Positions 1 to 8,547 of a stretch of DNA of 32,926 nt are shown here, piece after piece. Under the pieces are notes generated by a model. It ran no database searches. It was not told where the DNA came from and worked only from the letters and a program-made list of their open reading frames with translations. Within the stretch, counting starts at the first letter, position 1. Each line of letters opens with the position of its first letter. Position numbers and translations under genes: made by a program. Origin of the DNA: an uncultured Prevotellaceae bacterium (lineage in GTDB: Bacteria > Bacteroidota > Bacteroidia > Bacteroidales > Bacteroidaceae); the NCBI GenBank assembly GCA_902776685.1, contig CACYRB010000020.1:1-32926 (forward strand). The letters run 5' to 3'.

Positions 1-716
1 GGCCATCGACTGCGGATTAGATTGGCGAGAATACTCCGTGGTAGCTACCTCGGCAAGTGTGTTGAGTGCCAGTTCCACATTCGTCATGTTGTCGCGCAGA
101 TTCTGCTTGGTCAGCCCCTTGTAACGCTTGTATTCGCCTGTGGTCATGCCGCTCCACGCCTTTGTCAGCACATTTGTCAGAATGGCGAAGTCCCTAGGCT
201 CATGTATGCCAGAACGATGCCACTCATCGGTCAGTTCTTTGCGCATCTCGATGGAGCGCATGCGCTCGTTTATCCAGCGGTCGCTGTAGCCTTGGCGACG
301 ATAGTCCTCGACGGCCATCTGAAAGGTCAGTTCCGGGTCAATCATTTGGTCAACACGCATACTGCCCAACTCAGCAAGCCATTGTTTCACCGGTTCGGCT
401 TTCTTGGAGGGTATGGCCTGGATGATTCTAAAAATGCCTTCAAGATCAGCGGCTTGTGTCTTGCGTCGCTTGCCATCTGGAGCCAACATTTCAACAGGGG
501 GACAAATTGTCCCCCACTTGGATTTCAGTTCTGGGTCACGTCTAAGCATCTTCTTTCACGTGCCCGCATTCGCTTGATGTACTGCTTGACATCAGCACTG
601 TCGGTCAACACTTGTACTATGTCTGCAACAGAGAAATAGTACTTCTCCTGTTCTGCATCCCATACGATGCGAACTTTCTTACCCTCAAAGAGCTGTATAA
701 CAAAATTCTCGTTCAT
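1..716 (-). pseudogene. BRO-N / phage antirepressor-like protein, frameshifted and partial
   Basis: The start codon is at 716 on the minus strand. The first 63 codons begin MNENFVIQLFEGKKVRIVWD and contain the FSVADIVQVL segment typical of the BRO N-terminal (antirepressor/DNA-binding) family. That frame closes at 525. The expected continuation (MLRRDPELKSKWGTICPPVE, then LADLEGIFRIIQ-like and KQWLAELGS segments) is open from about 549 to the left edge in another frame. Adding one A in the AGAAG stretch near 550-556 joins the two into one continuous protein. I read this as a single-base deletion in one gene, either a genuine pseudogene or a sequence error. The gene continues past position 1. 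BRO-N proteins are common in phages and as single chromosomal genes, and nothing else phage-like is visible here. A minus-strand -7 box (CAAAGTTA on plus, 746-753) lies just upstream. Confidence 0.75.
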
Positions 717-745
717 GGTGATACAATCCTATGTGAATTTGTTTG

Positions 746-753
746 CAAAGTTA
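746..753 (-). promoter_or_regulatory. -7 box of the BRO-like gene
   Basis: CAAAGTTA on the plus strand is the reverse complement of TAnnTTTG, the Bacteroidota -7 consensus, 30 bp upstream of the start codon at 716. No good -33 CAAA was found at the usual spacing, so support is moderate. Confidence 0.4.
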
Positions 754-1293
754 CAAAATATTCTTCAAGGAGGTTCTGATATGACAGACTTTAATACGAT
801 ATAGTGCACATTTCCCTCTAAAATGAATCAAAATGCCATGCATGAGTTCGGCTTGAATTATATTTCTCCACTGAACAACAGCATCTTTTTGCCTTCAAGT
901 TCCAATAGCGGTACAAAACGACTCTTTGGGCATACATTTCTATCTCTTTTGACTGGCAAGGAAAATGCTCCTATTGCTCATTGAAGTTAGCAAACGCTCA
1001 AAATTGCTAAATACCATCTGTTAAATAGCCTTAACGAAATGTTAAATCTTATTTTGTTTTACAACCCATTTTTAGCGTTTCAATCTTGCCGCACGCCCTC
1101 AAATTGCAATTACACTTTTTGTACCTTTCAATTTGGATACTCCATGTTATATGCTGATTTACAATTGTTTGCGTTTACCTGAAACACTTCCGCATGTAAT
1201 ATGGGCCGTATAACTCAGTTATATGGCCCATATTGGTTAGTTATATGACCCATATAACTTTCTGAAACATCCATCAACCATACACCATGCGCA
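754..1293. other. Intergenic region with inverted repeats, no convincing gene
   Basis: About 540 bp without a supported gene. A 53-codon plus-strand ORF (823-984, starting MNQNAMHEFG) is present but has no recognisable RBS, promoter or family. TTAGCAA (987-993) and TTGCTAA (1004-1010) form a small inverted repeat. The right end holds the palindrome cluster described separately. Confidence 0.5.
1199..1262. repeat. Palindrome cluster (ATATGGCCCATAT type), copy 1
   Basis: Three overlapping palindromic units built on ATATGGGC/GCCCATAT and GTTATATG/CATATAAC lie just downstream of the stop codon of the DUF58 gene (1294). Positions 1199-1224 are the exact reverse complement of 31500-31525, so the same element occurs at both ends of the window in opposite orientation. 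There is no T-tract, so it is not a standard intrinsic terminator. Confidence 0.75.
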
Positions 1294-2601
1294 CTAAATG
1301 CTTCTGGCTTTGAGTTCGAGGTATTTGTTGATGACGTCGATAGAGAGTTGGTCGGGGGTGGTGAGCAGGGAGAGGATGCCGTGGCGGCGCAGCTCGGAAA
1401 CGATGAGCCGTTGCTCGTAGTCGAATTTCTCGGCGATGACGTGGCGGTAGAGGTCTTCGGTGTCAGTCGGGGGCGTGTCGATATAGTCTTTTATCTCGTT
1501 GTCGCTGAAGAATACCACGAGCAGGCGGTGTCGCTGGGCGAGCTGCATGAGGTATGGCAGCTGTCGGCGCATGGAGCTGATGCCGATGAAATGGGTGTAG
1601 AGGATGAGCAGCGACCGCTTCGACACATGCTTGCCGAGATGGGCCACGAGTGCCGAATAGTCCGACTCGCCGAAGGTGGTGCGCTGGGCGTAGAGGTTTT
1701 CGAGCAACGTCTGAATGTGTCCGGCATGTTTGGAGGCAGGCACGAAGGTGTCGAACTGGTCGTTGAAGGTGACGAGGCCGGCTTTGTCCTCGCGGTGCAT
1801 GGCCACGAACGAGAGTACGAGCGAGGCGTTGATGGCATAGTCGAGCAGCGTCATCTGGCGGAAGGCGTGCTGCATGGTGCGCCCCTTGTCGATGATGGAG
1901 AAGACCTGTTGCGACCGCTCGTCCTGATAGACGTTCACCATGAGCTGGTGGCGCCGGGCTGTGGCTCGCCAGTTGATGGTGCGGTAGTCGTCGCCTTGCA
2001 CATAGTCCTTGATCTGCTCAAACTCGGTGTTGTTGCCCACGCGCCGTATCTTCTTGATGCCCATCTCGGTCAGTCGGTTGCTGATGGCCAGTAGCTCGTA
2101 TTGGCGCAGCATGAGATAGGAGGGATAGACCTTCACGTCGCACGGATGGTCGCAGGTGAAGCGGCGTTGCAGCAGACCGAGTAGGGTAGAGACGAAGACG
2201 CGTATCTGCCCGAAGGAGTAGATGCCGCGCCGCACAGGTCGCAGCCGGTAGTCGATGTTCTTGCCTTCCTTCGGTTTCAAGGTGAGCGGAAAGGCTATGT
2301 CGCGTCGTTGGAAATGGGCCGGTATCTCATCGATGACCGTGAGGCGCAGGGCGAACGGATAGTTGTTTTCGACGCGCAGGCTCACGGTGTTGTCGTCGCC
2401 GTTGGAGAACCGCGACGAGAGGCTGCGCGAAGCTGTGATACCCCGCTTCGACCACAGCAGCAGTCCGTCGGCCACCGACAGCAGAAGCAATAGCACCAGC
2501 AGTCCGCGTCCGATGGCGAACAGCGGGCTCCATGCCTGTCCTGCAATGATGACCAGTATCACCGCAATGGCAACAACGTAGAATCTTCGGCTCAAATACA
2601 T
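1294..2601 (-). CDS. DUF58 domain-containing membrane protein
   Basis: A 435-aa protein with two N-terminal membrane segments (about residues 8-24 and 30-50), a beta-rich middle, and the DUF58 signature around residues 194-216 (EF..I..Y..GDDYRTINW..TARR). The C-terminal half is von Willebrand A-like, including IIDKGRTM, an altered MIDAS-type motif. DUF58 proteins usually pair with MoxR AAA+ ATPases and are thought to act in envelope assembly or stress complexes; no direct biochemical role is established. It is the last gene of the operon, separated from the MoxR gene by a repeat-rich 73-bp spacer. The length is normal for the family. Confidence 0.9.
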   Translation of the reverse strand: MYLSRRFYVVAIAVILVIIAGQAWSPLFAIGRGLLVLLLLLSVADGLLLWSKRGITASRSLSSRFSNGDDNTVSLRVENNYPFALRLTVIDEIPAHFQRRDIAFPLTLKPKEGKNIDYRLRPVRRGIYSFGQIRVFVSTLLGLLQRRFTCDHPCDVKVYPSYLMLRQYELLAISNRLTEMGIKKIRRVGNNTEFEQIKDYVQGDDYRTINWRATARRHQLMVNVYQDERSQQVFSIIDKGRTMQHAFRQMTLLDYAINASLVLSFVAMHREDKAGLVTFNDQFDTFVPASKHAGHIQTLLENLYAQRTTFGESDYSALVAHLGKHVSKRSLLILYTHFIGISSMRRQLPYLMQLAQRHRLLVVFFSDNEIKDYIDTPPTDTEDLYRHVIAEKFDYEQRLIVSELRRHGILSLLTTPDQLSIDVINKYLELKARSI

Positions 2602-2674
2602 TTCAACCTTTCATCTTTTCACTTTTTTACCTTTTCAACTTTTTACCTTTTCAACTTTTTTACCTTTTCAACTT
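2602..2674. repeat. Intercistronic tandem repeat (TTTTACCTTTTCAACTTT)
   Basis: The spacer between the MoxR stop and the DUF58 start contains three near-perfect copies of a 16-18 bp unit, TTTTACCTTTTCAAC plus a T-run, and a degenerate fourth copy. The copies differ in T-run length. In the mRNA sense it is a purine-rich GAAAAGGTAAAAAAGTT repeat immediately before the DUF58 start codon, where a variable copy number could change translation. Confidence 0.75.
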
Positions 2675-3640
2675 TTATTTCGGTACTTCCACTTTGTCGA
2701 TGAGCTTGCGTGCCACCTTCTCGGTGGTGTAGCCTTCCATCTCGGCTTCGGCTGTGAGGATGAGGCGGTGCTGGAGCACGCTGGGCGTAACGCGTTTGAT
2801 GTCGTCGGGTGTAACAAAGTCGCGACCTTGCAGCAGGGCATAGGCCTTCGCCGTGCGGAGTATTGCCACCGATGCGCGTGGCGAAGCACCGAGGAAAACA
2901 GCCCGCGAGGTGCGTGTCTGCTCCACAATCTGGGCGATATACTGCAACAGCGAATGGTCGACAATCACATTTGCCAGCATCTGACGCAGCTGCAACAGCT
3001 CGTCCTTACTGATGACCGGACTTACGGCAGCCAGCTTTGTCAGTTCGGCATTCTGCTGATGGCGCTCAAGGATGGCGATTTCCTCTTCCTGCGAGGGATA
3101 GCCCATCGTGATCTTCATCAGGAAACGGTCGAGCTGAGCCTCGGGCAGCTTGTAGGTACCCTCTTGCTCCACGGGGTTCTGTGTGGCCAAAATGGTGTAG
3201 ACGGGGCCCATACGGTGGGTCTCGCCGTCGATGGTCACCTGACGTTCCTCCATCACCTCGAAGAGTGCAGCCTGCGTCTTGGCTGGTGCACGGTTGATCT
3301 CGTCTACCAGCACGACATCGGCAAACACCGGACCCTGATGGAAGTCGAAGGCCGACGTCTGCATGTTGAACACTGTCGTTCCCAACACGTCGCTGGGCAT
3401 GAGGTCGGGTGTGAACTGTACGCGCGAGAACCGGCAGTCGATGAGTCGCGAGAGCAGTCGCGCCATCAGCGTCTTTGCCACGCCCGGCACACCCTCGATG
3501 AGCACGTGGCCGTCGGCAAGGATACACGTCAGCAATAGGTCGATGGCATCGTGCTGCCCGACAATAACCTTGGCTATCTCTGCTTTCACGGCGTTGATCT
3601 TTTCGGAAAATAGACTGAGATTTGTTCTTTGTTCTTCCAT
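2675..3640 (-). CDS. MoxR-family AAA+ ATPase
   Basis: A 321-aa protein of the size typical for MoxR. Walker A is GVPGVAKT at residues 50-57; the alanine before Lys-Thr is normal for this family. Walker B is VVLVDEIN at 109-116, followed by the MoxR-typical RAPAKTQAALFEVMEE. The sensor 1 region is ILATQNPVEQEGTY. The C-terminal AAA lid has the usual GASPRA motif. MoxR ATPases act as chaperone-like remodellers that usually work with VWA/DUF58 partners, and the DUF58 gene follows directly. The start at 3640 gives MEEQRTNLSLFSEKI and follows the DUF4350 gene after a short AT-rich gap. Confidence 0.93.
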   Translation of the reverse strand: MEEQRTNLSLFSEKINAVKAEIAKVIVGQHDAIDLLLTCILADGHVLIEGVPGVAKTLMARLLSRLIDCRFSRVQFTPDLMPSDVLGTTVFNMQTSAFDFHQGPVFADVVLVDEINRAPAKTQAALFEVMEERQVTIDGETHRMGPVYTILATQNPVEQEGTYKLPEAQLDRFLMKITMGYPSQEEEIAILERHQQNAELTKLAAVSPVISKDELLQLRQMLANVIVDHSLLQYIAQIVEQTRTSRAVFLGASPRASVAILRTAKAYALLQGRDFVTPDDIKRVTPSVLQHRLILTAEAEMEGYTTEKVARKLIDKVEVPK

Positions 3641-3672
3641 GCTTTGTAATATGTATTTTTTTGATTAATCGT

Positions 3673-5022
3673 TTATAGCTTTGCTTCCACGCTCTTCATG
3701 CGGGCGATGAGCTGGCGCAGTTGGGCCTCGGTGATGACGTTTTCCTCGACAGCCGACCTGACGTCGCGGAGCAGACTGCTGATTTCCTGTTCGTCCATGC
3801 CTGTGGCCTTCGACAGTGTAGGCACCGAGACAGGGTCTTCGCGCTTTTCGGTGATGTCGATGCCCAAGTGGTTTCGCAGCTCCTCGGCAAAGAAGGCATG
3901 CTTCTTACGCAACAGGTTGGCGTGGTCTCTGCGTTGATAGTAGAGTGTTCCTATGAGTTGCACAAACTCGAGTGTGTGGTTACGGGGTGGTGTCTCGATG
4001 GGGATGACGCGCTGTCGGCGTCGGGCTGTGAACACCATGAACAAGGCGATGAGCAGCAACGAGAGCCACAGCCCCCAGCGCAATGGTCGTTGGCTGAGCA
4101 GATAGCGGAAGGGCGACATCCGTGCGGCTTCCATCTCTGACGTCTCCATGTAGGCTGTTGTGCGCACGATGGGACGGTCGGCAATGAGTGCCATCAGCCG
4201 GTGTACGTAGGGGCTCAGTTCGCGGTCGAGCACGCCATAGTTGGTCATGGCCAACGGCAAAGACGAGAATATCAGTTCGCCCTTGCCCACACGCACTCGT
4301 GCAAGCACATTCAGCGTGTCGCGAACCCAATGCGTCGATTGGGTTCCTTCCTCCCATTCATCTTGGCTGATGCTGTCTTGAACCGTCAGCGAGTCCATGA
4401 AAACCCGTTCGTTTTGTCCGGAATAGTCCTGGGCAATAATCTCAGGTATCGTTCCGTTCTTCGTCCGGCAAGTGTCAATCGTGCTTGATACCATCTCCTT
4501 GTAAATGGAGTAGGCGGCGGGCGGATAGCCGTGCGTGTGATGTTGCCAGCGGAGCGTGTCGTAGAGGACAACAGACCTCATGTCAAGACGCTGTCTCAGA
4601 GAGCGAATGTTGAAAATCTCTCTGCCCCTGAAGACTACGCCGTACTTCTTGCAGAAAAGGCTGTCGGTGTAGTAGTATGGAGCATAGGCAATCAGTACGC
4701 GTGCCCCTCTGTGCAGCAGGATGTCGAGATGTGGCAAGTCTCTGTCAGTGAACATGTTTTGTGTGGTTGTCACGAGCACGTTGCAATCTTTATAGGCTGT
4801 CTCGTGGTTCATTTGTCGAAAGGTCTTGTGCGTCACTTGGTAGTTGCCGTTGCCGAGTGTATGGCTCATGATGCTGTCGAACACATAGCATCCGAAGGGT
4901 TGCCGGTCGTAGGTGTTGAACGACGGCTGCCACGAAAACTTCTGCGGCATTTGCAGCTGCAAGAGGAACAGCAGGATGGCAACGACAATGATGCCGACGA
5001 AAAACATTCGACTGCCTTTCAT
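3673..5022 (-). CDS. DUF4350 domain-containing membrane protein
   Basis: A 449-aa protein with an N-terminal membrane anchor (residues about 7-23). An extracytoplasmic region follows, opening with the SFNTYDRQPFGCYVFDSI stretch typical of DUF4350 proteins, then a second membrane helix near 320-340 and a cytoplasmic tail with an Arg-rich stop-transfer (ARRRQR). The tail ends in alpha-helical sequence. The start ATG overlaps the stop of the DUF4129 gene in an ATGA arrangement (5019-5022), indicating translational coupling. DUF4350 proteins are found next to MoxR/DUF58/DUF4129 genes in many bacteria; their activity is not established. Confidence 0.85.
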   Translation of the reverse strand: MKGSRMFFVGIIVVAILLFLLQLQMPQKFSWQPSFNTYDRQPFGCYVFDSIMSHTLGNGNYQVTHKTFRQMNHETAYKDCNVLVTTTQNMFTDRDLPHLDILLHRGARVLIAYAPYYYTDSLFCKKYGVVFRGREIFNIRSLRQRLDMRSVVLYDTLRWQHHTHGYPPAAYSIYKEMVSSTIDTCRTKNGTIPEIIAQDYSGQNERVFMDSLTVQDSISQDEWEEGTQSTHWVRDTLNVLARVRVGKGELIFSSLPLAMTNYGVLDRELSPYVHRLMALIADRPIVRTTAYMETSEMEAARMSPFRYLLSQRPLRWGLWLSLLLIALFMVFTARRRQRVIPIETPPRNHTLEFVQLIGTLYYQRRDHANLLRKKHAFFAEELRNHLGIDITEKREDPVSVPTLSKATGMDEQEISSLLRDVRSAVEENVITEAQLRQLIARMKSVEAKL

Positions 5023-5660
5023 GCTTCACCTCCTTTGCTTTCTTCGCTTTGCGACCGTTGGCTGATGATGTCGGCCTGCAGGTGTTGCATGCGCTCTACA
5101 AGGCTGCTGTCGGCATCGAAACCGCCATAGCGCACACGCAGGAAGTGGTGGCTGAGCTCGCGAAACTCCTTCGTGGGTAGTTCGCTGACATACTGCGTGG
5201 GCGTCTTGTAGGGTTGCCAGTCGATATGTCCGTCGTCGGTCAATCGTTTCAACGTCTGCAGATAGACCAGTCGCAGGGCCTCACGATAGTTTCCTGATTC
5301 CATGGCACGGCTGATGGCTGCCTCGAAGTCGATGCCGTAGATGGTGTCTTCGGCTATCTCGTAGTCGACGCCTGCCGACTCGCTGCGTCTGCCAAACAAC
5401 TTCGACCGATATTTTGAGATGAAAGTCCCGACGATGACGAACAGCACGATGCCCACGATGGTCCAGATGAGTGTGCGGTGGTCGGCATAGGCCTGGCTGT
5501 CGAAAATGGTGTTGAGAAAATTCCTGATTTGTTCCAGCAACCATCGACGCAGGCTGAACCCCGACTGCATCAGCTCGCGGCTGTAGTCGAAGGCAGTTTG
5601 GTCGCGCCAGGCTTCGAGCGAGGCGGTGTCGATGTGCAGGGTATCGGTCGGGGCAATCAA
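5019..5660 (-). CDS. DUF4129 domain-containing membrane protein
   Basis: A 213-aa protein with a single membrane helix at about residues 63-81 (TLIWTIVGIVLFVIVGTFI), followed by a cytoplasmic helical domain. It carries the DUF4129-type sequence AISRAMESGNYREALRLVYL and the downstream YVSELP...F..L...F...RYGG segment. In transglutaminase-like membrane proteins the same domain forms the C-terminal part; here it stands alone. Its stop codon overlaps the start of the DUF4350 gene, and it begins 9 bp after the upstream membrane-protein gene, so it sits in the middle of a tight operon. Confidence 0.85.
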   Translation of the reverse strand: MIAPTDTLHIDTASLEAWRDQTAFDYSRELMQSGFSLRRWLLEQIRNFLNTIFDSQAYADHRTLIWTIVGIVLFVIVGTFISKYRSKLFGRRSESAGVDYEIAEDTIYGIDFEAAISRAMESGNYREALRLVYLQTLKRLTDDGHIDWQPYKTPTQYVSELPTKEFRELSHHFLRVRYGGFDADSSLVERMQHLQADIISQRSQSEESKGGEA

Positions 5661-5669
5661 AGCTTGGTC

Positions 5670-6695
5670 TTATAGTTTGTCGAAGTTGTCGATTTTGTTC
5701 AGGGCGTCGAACAGGTGGCTGTCGTCTTTGTTGTTGTCGGTCAACGATTCGAAATCGTTTACGCCGCGTTCAACAGATACGCCCTCGTAGCGTTCCATCA
5801 CATGACCATAGTGATAGCCGATGGCCACATACATGACGGCATAGGACAGATACATGCCAAAGGCCTGGACAATGCCCAGCACATAGGACAGTGCCTGCAG
5901 GCCAATCGTGACAAATCCGCTGGTGGACACGTCGCTCGTGGTCATCACGCCTTTGATGATTACGACCACCATGTAGGGCATCATGGCGATGGTCATCACC
6001 ACTTGCACGATTATGCCCACGACAAACAAGATGCCGAACAGTCCGCCCCATGTGCTGAACCCATAGCGGAGTGCTTTGGCGATGGCACCATAAGCCGACA
6101 GGTTGTCGTCCATCAGGTACATGGGACTGGCCAGCGACAACGGCAGCAGCAGGGCGATGGCTCCGAAGTAGATGGGCAGCAGCATGAGCGACATCACCAT
6201 GGGGTCGATGAGCATGAGCAGCGCCGCGATGCCGACGATGACGGCTGCAATGAGCAGTGCAATCGGAATCATGGCGAGGCCCAGCACGATGGTGCGCTTG
6301 ATGAAGTGCAACAGCGTGGGCTTAAACTCGGCCATCGTCAGGCCTGCAAGCCGATTCTTGCGCTCGTCGTAGACTTTCATCAGTCCGTAGACGAGTGCTG
6401 TAATCAGCACCGTGCCCACAATCAGACAGACGATATAGACGCCATAGGAAGCAACCAGGCGGATAATCATCGAGTCGCTGAAATTGTCGCCAGATGCAGA
6501 GTTGAGGCCTGCAAGGAAGGCTTCGTTGAAAATCGTGTCCATGCCCAATGCCTGCACTATGCACACGGGTAAAATCAGATAGACCATGAAACGTAGCACC
6601 GTGCGCCAGTTCTCTTTCACAAAGTCGAACGTTGCCGAAAACTTGTCACTGAACAATCGCTCCTTATAGAGCTCAATCTTTTGAAAATCCATCAT
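5670..6695 (-). CDS. Polytopic membrane protein of unknown function
   Basis: A 341-aa protein with about six to seven hydrophobic segments, the first near residues 33-50 (VLRFMVYLILPVCIVQALGM). A soluble start (MMDFQKIELYKERLFSDKFS) and a polar C-terminal tail rich in Asp and Asn flank them. I do not recognise a named family with certainty; the layout resembles the membrane protein that commonly sits between SpoIIM-like and DUF4129 genes in Bacteroidota. It lies 47 bp after the SpoIIM-like gene and 9 bp before DUF4129. Function is inferred only from context (envelope operon). The spacer upstream (about 6696-6735) contains a short direct repeat, AATTTACTATTTA. Confidence 0.8.
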   Translation of the reverse strand: MMDFQKIELYKERLFSDKFSATFDFVKENWRTVLRFMVYLILPVCIVQALGMDTIFNEAFLAGLNSASGDNFSDSMIIRLVASYGVYIVCLIVGTVLITALVYGLMKVYDERKNRLAGLTMAEFKPTLLHFIKRTIVLGLAMIPIALLIAAVIVGIAALLMLIDPMVMSLMLLPIYFGAIALLLPLSLASPMYLMDDNLSAYGAIAKALRYGFSTWGGLFGILFVVGIIVQVVMTIAMMPYMVVVIIKGVMTTSDVSTSGFVTIGLQALSYVLGIVQAFGMYLSYAVMYVAIGYHYGHVMERYEGVSVERGVNDFESLTDNNKDDSHLFDALNKIDNFDKL

Positions 6696-6742
6696 GTAAT
6701 TTACTATTTAACAATTTACTATTTACGATTTATTTTCATTTT

Positions 6743-7693
6743 TCATTTCTTCCTCACTTTCCTCGGCAGCCATACGAAGTAATAGAGTACGAAGGCCAGC
6801 GAAGCCAGGATGATGGTCAGGCGCACACCGTCGTGAATCTCGGTGTGACGGGTGACAAACCCTTCGATGAAGCCTGCCACAATGAACACCGGCACCGTGC
6901 CCACCACAATCTTCAGTCCGCGACGGGCACCTCGGCGGAACGATACCATGCGCGAGTAGGTGCCGGGAAACAGTATGCCGTTGCCCAAGGCCAGGCCTGC
7001 CGCACCGGCAATGATGATGGCCGATATCTCGAGCGTGCCATGCAGAAACACCGCCAGGAACGACTGCCACAGCAGGTCGTGCTGATAGAAGAACGTCATG
7101 AAGCAGCCCAGCATGTCAAGGTTCTGAAACAGGCTCCATGCCGTGCCCACGCTGGTCAACATGCCCAGGGCAAACATACGGAACGACACCATCACGTTGT
7201 TCAGCGTGATGCCGAGAAACATGCCTGTTTCGCCCTCGCCGTCGTAAACCGCCATCGGCTCGCCACGCGCGATGTTGTCGAGCGTCATGTCAACATAGTA
7301 GTCGCCAAGGATGATGCGGCAATAATCAGGATCGGCCAGTTGCGACACCATGCCGATGAGCGCACTCACCACACTGATAATCAGCGACACCAGCAACAGC
7401 CGGCGTGCCTCCCACATCGTCTGCGGCACCTCGCGCGTCCAGAAAGTGATGAGGCGCGACCATTTCTCGCGCTTGTTCTTGTAAATCTCGTTGTGCAGCG
7501 CCGACGCCAAGTTGTTCAGATAGAGCGTGATGCGCGAGTCGGGGTAGTGAGTCTGTGCGAAGGAAAGGTCGGCAGCAACATCGCTGTAGAGGTCGGCCAG
7601 CTCGTCGGGCGTATGCCAGAACGTATCTTCGACAACCTGCTCAGCACGCTGCCACTTCGATATGTTGTTGCGTAAAAATACAATTTCCTTCAT
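6743..7693 (-). CDS. SpoIIM-family (stage II sporulation protein M-like) membrane protein
   Basis: A 316-aa protein. The N-terminal about 95 residues are soluble and helical (MKEIVFLRNNISKWQRAEQ, typical of this family). Several membrane helices follow, and the family hallmark HGTLEISAIIIAGAAGLALG is at about residues 215-234. Despite its name, the family is widespread in non-sporulating bacteria. In Bacillus, SpoIIM is part of the septal peptidoglycan-remodelling DMP complex; the role in Bacteroidota is unknown. It is the first gene of the minus-strand operon. The start is well supported by the family N-terminus, yet a near-consensus promoter lies only about 10 bp upstream, implying an almost leaderless mRNA. 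Confidence 0.88.
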   Translation of the reverse strand: MKEIVFLRNNISKWQRAEQVVEDTFWHTPDELADLYSDVAADLSFAQTHYPDSRITLYLNNLASALHNEIYKNKREKWSRLITFWTREVPQTMWEARRLLLVSLIISVVSALIGMVSQLADPDYCRIILGDYYVDMTLDNIARGEPMAVYDGEGETGMFLGITLNNVMVSFRMFALGMLTSVGTAWSLFQNLDMLGCFMTFFYQHDLLWQSFLAVFLHGTLEISAIIIAGAAGLALGNGILFPGTYSRMVSFRRGARRGLKIVVGTVPVFIVAGFIEGFVTRHTEIHDGVRLTIILASLAFVLYYFVWLPRKVRKK

Positions 7694-7700
7694 AAAACGC

Positions 7701-7735
7701 TTGCAAAAATAAGAAAAAACTATTACATTTGCAAA
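7701..7735. promoter_or_regulatory. Overlapping divergent promoters (SpoIIM operon and RDD gene)
   Basis: For the minus strand, the -7 box reads CAAAAATA on plus (7704-7711) and the -33 box CAAA (7732-7735), 20 bp apart. For the plus strand, the -7 box is TACATTTG (7724-7731) and the -33 box TTG (7701-7703), 20 bp apart. Each promoter's -7 overlaps or abuts the other's -33, so the two are unlikely to be occupied at the same time. Confidence 0.7.
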
Positions 7736-7804
7736 GTTTTGTCCGATAACTTCCGTTAACTTCCGCCGACGCAGTCGGCTACTCCCGTTAACTCCTGTAA
7801 AGAA

Positions 7805-8542
7805 ATGAAAGCCGACATCATTACCGGACAGTTTGTCCGCATAGCACAGACACCCGCCACCGTGGCCGATCGCGTCCTCGCGCGGGTCATCGACAACATA
7901 CTGCTCATCATCTATCTCATCGTCGTTTCTGTAACAATCTCATGGATCGAACGGACATTATTTAACCTTTCCACTACCGACAGCATCACCGTCATCCTTA
8001 TTGTTGCCACCTATCTCCCCGTGTTGTTCTACACCTTCATTTGCGAAGCCTTCTTCAACGGACAGACCGTCGGCAAGCGAGTGATGAAGACCCGAGTCGT
8101 CAATGTCGACGGCTCACAGCCAGGCCTCGGACAGCTTTTCCTGCGTTGGCTGCTCCTGATTGTCGACGAAGGCATGGGACTCATCGGGATTATCTTCATC
8201 ATGTTCAACCGCAACGGACAACGACTGGGCGACATGGCCGCCGGAACCTTCGTCGTTCGACTGCAAGGCTACCGACAGCTGAAGGTCACACTCAACGATT
8301 TCCAATATGCCTCGCCCGACTACCGGCCCGTCTATCCACAGGCAGCCAACCTCTCCATCGGTCAGGCCGAGGTCATCCGCAAAGCCCTGCAGGCCGGAGC
8401 CGAATACAACGAGGAGCAGATTGCCCGCCTCGTGCCGAAAGTTGAGAAAAGTCTCGGCATACAACACCGAGAGCCTTCCGGCGTATCCTTCCTTCTCACC
8501 GTCCTGCACGATTACCAATACTATGCCCTCGAACTCGTCTGA
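7805..8542 (+). CDS. RDD-family membrane protein
   Basis: A 245-aa protein with three predicted helices (about 31-47, 62-80 and 112-134). RDD features are present: VADRVLARVIDN at the first helix (Arg23, Asp30), GQTVGKRVMKTRVV after the second, and GQRLGDMAAGTFVV at about residues 138-150. A soluble about 90-residue C-terminal extension follows, as in the RDD proteins that neighbour SpoIIM-like genes in Bacteroidota. It is divergent from the envelope operon and shares its promoter region. RDD proteins are variously linked to ion or solute transport, and the function here is unknown. The 63-bp tandem repeat starts only a few bases after the stop. Confidence 0.88.
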   Translation: MKADIITGQFVRIAQTPATVADRVLARVIDNILLIIYLIVVSVTISWIERTLFNLSTTDSITVILIVATYLPVLFYTFICEAFFNGQTVGKRVMKTRVVNVDGSQPGLGQLFLRWLLLIVDEGMGLIGIIFIMFNRNGQRLGDMAAGTFVVRLQGYRQLKVTLNDFQYASPDYRPVYPQAANLSIGQAEVIRKALQAGAEYNEEQIARLVPKVEKSLGIQHREPSGVSFLLTVLHDYQYYALELV

Positions 8543-8547
8543 GAAAT

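Noticed and set aside
22..639. Plus-strand 205-codon frame at the left end
   Set aside because: The opposite strand encodes the BRO-type protein in continuous, family-like sequence once one base is restored.
823..984. 53-codon plus-strand ORF in the left intergenic region
   Set aside because: No promoter, RBS or family signal; it could be a remnant but is not supported as a gene.
1348..3538. Plus-strand open frames (about 250 codons each) opposite DUF58 and MoxR
   Set aside because: Both lie antisense to genes with clear family motifs, and their translations have no recognisable domains.
5715..7675. Plus-strand His/Gln-rich open frames opposite the membrane-protein genes
   Set aside because: They arise from the codon pattern of the hydrophobic proteins on the other strand; the poly-His look is a compositional artefact.
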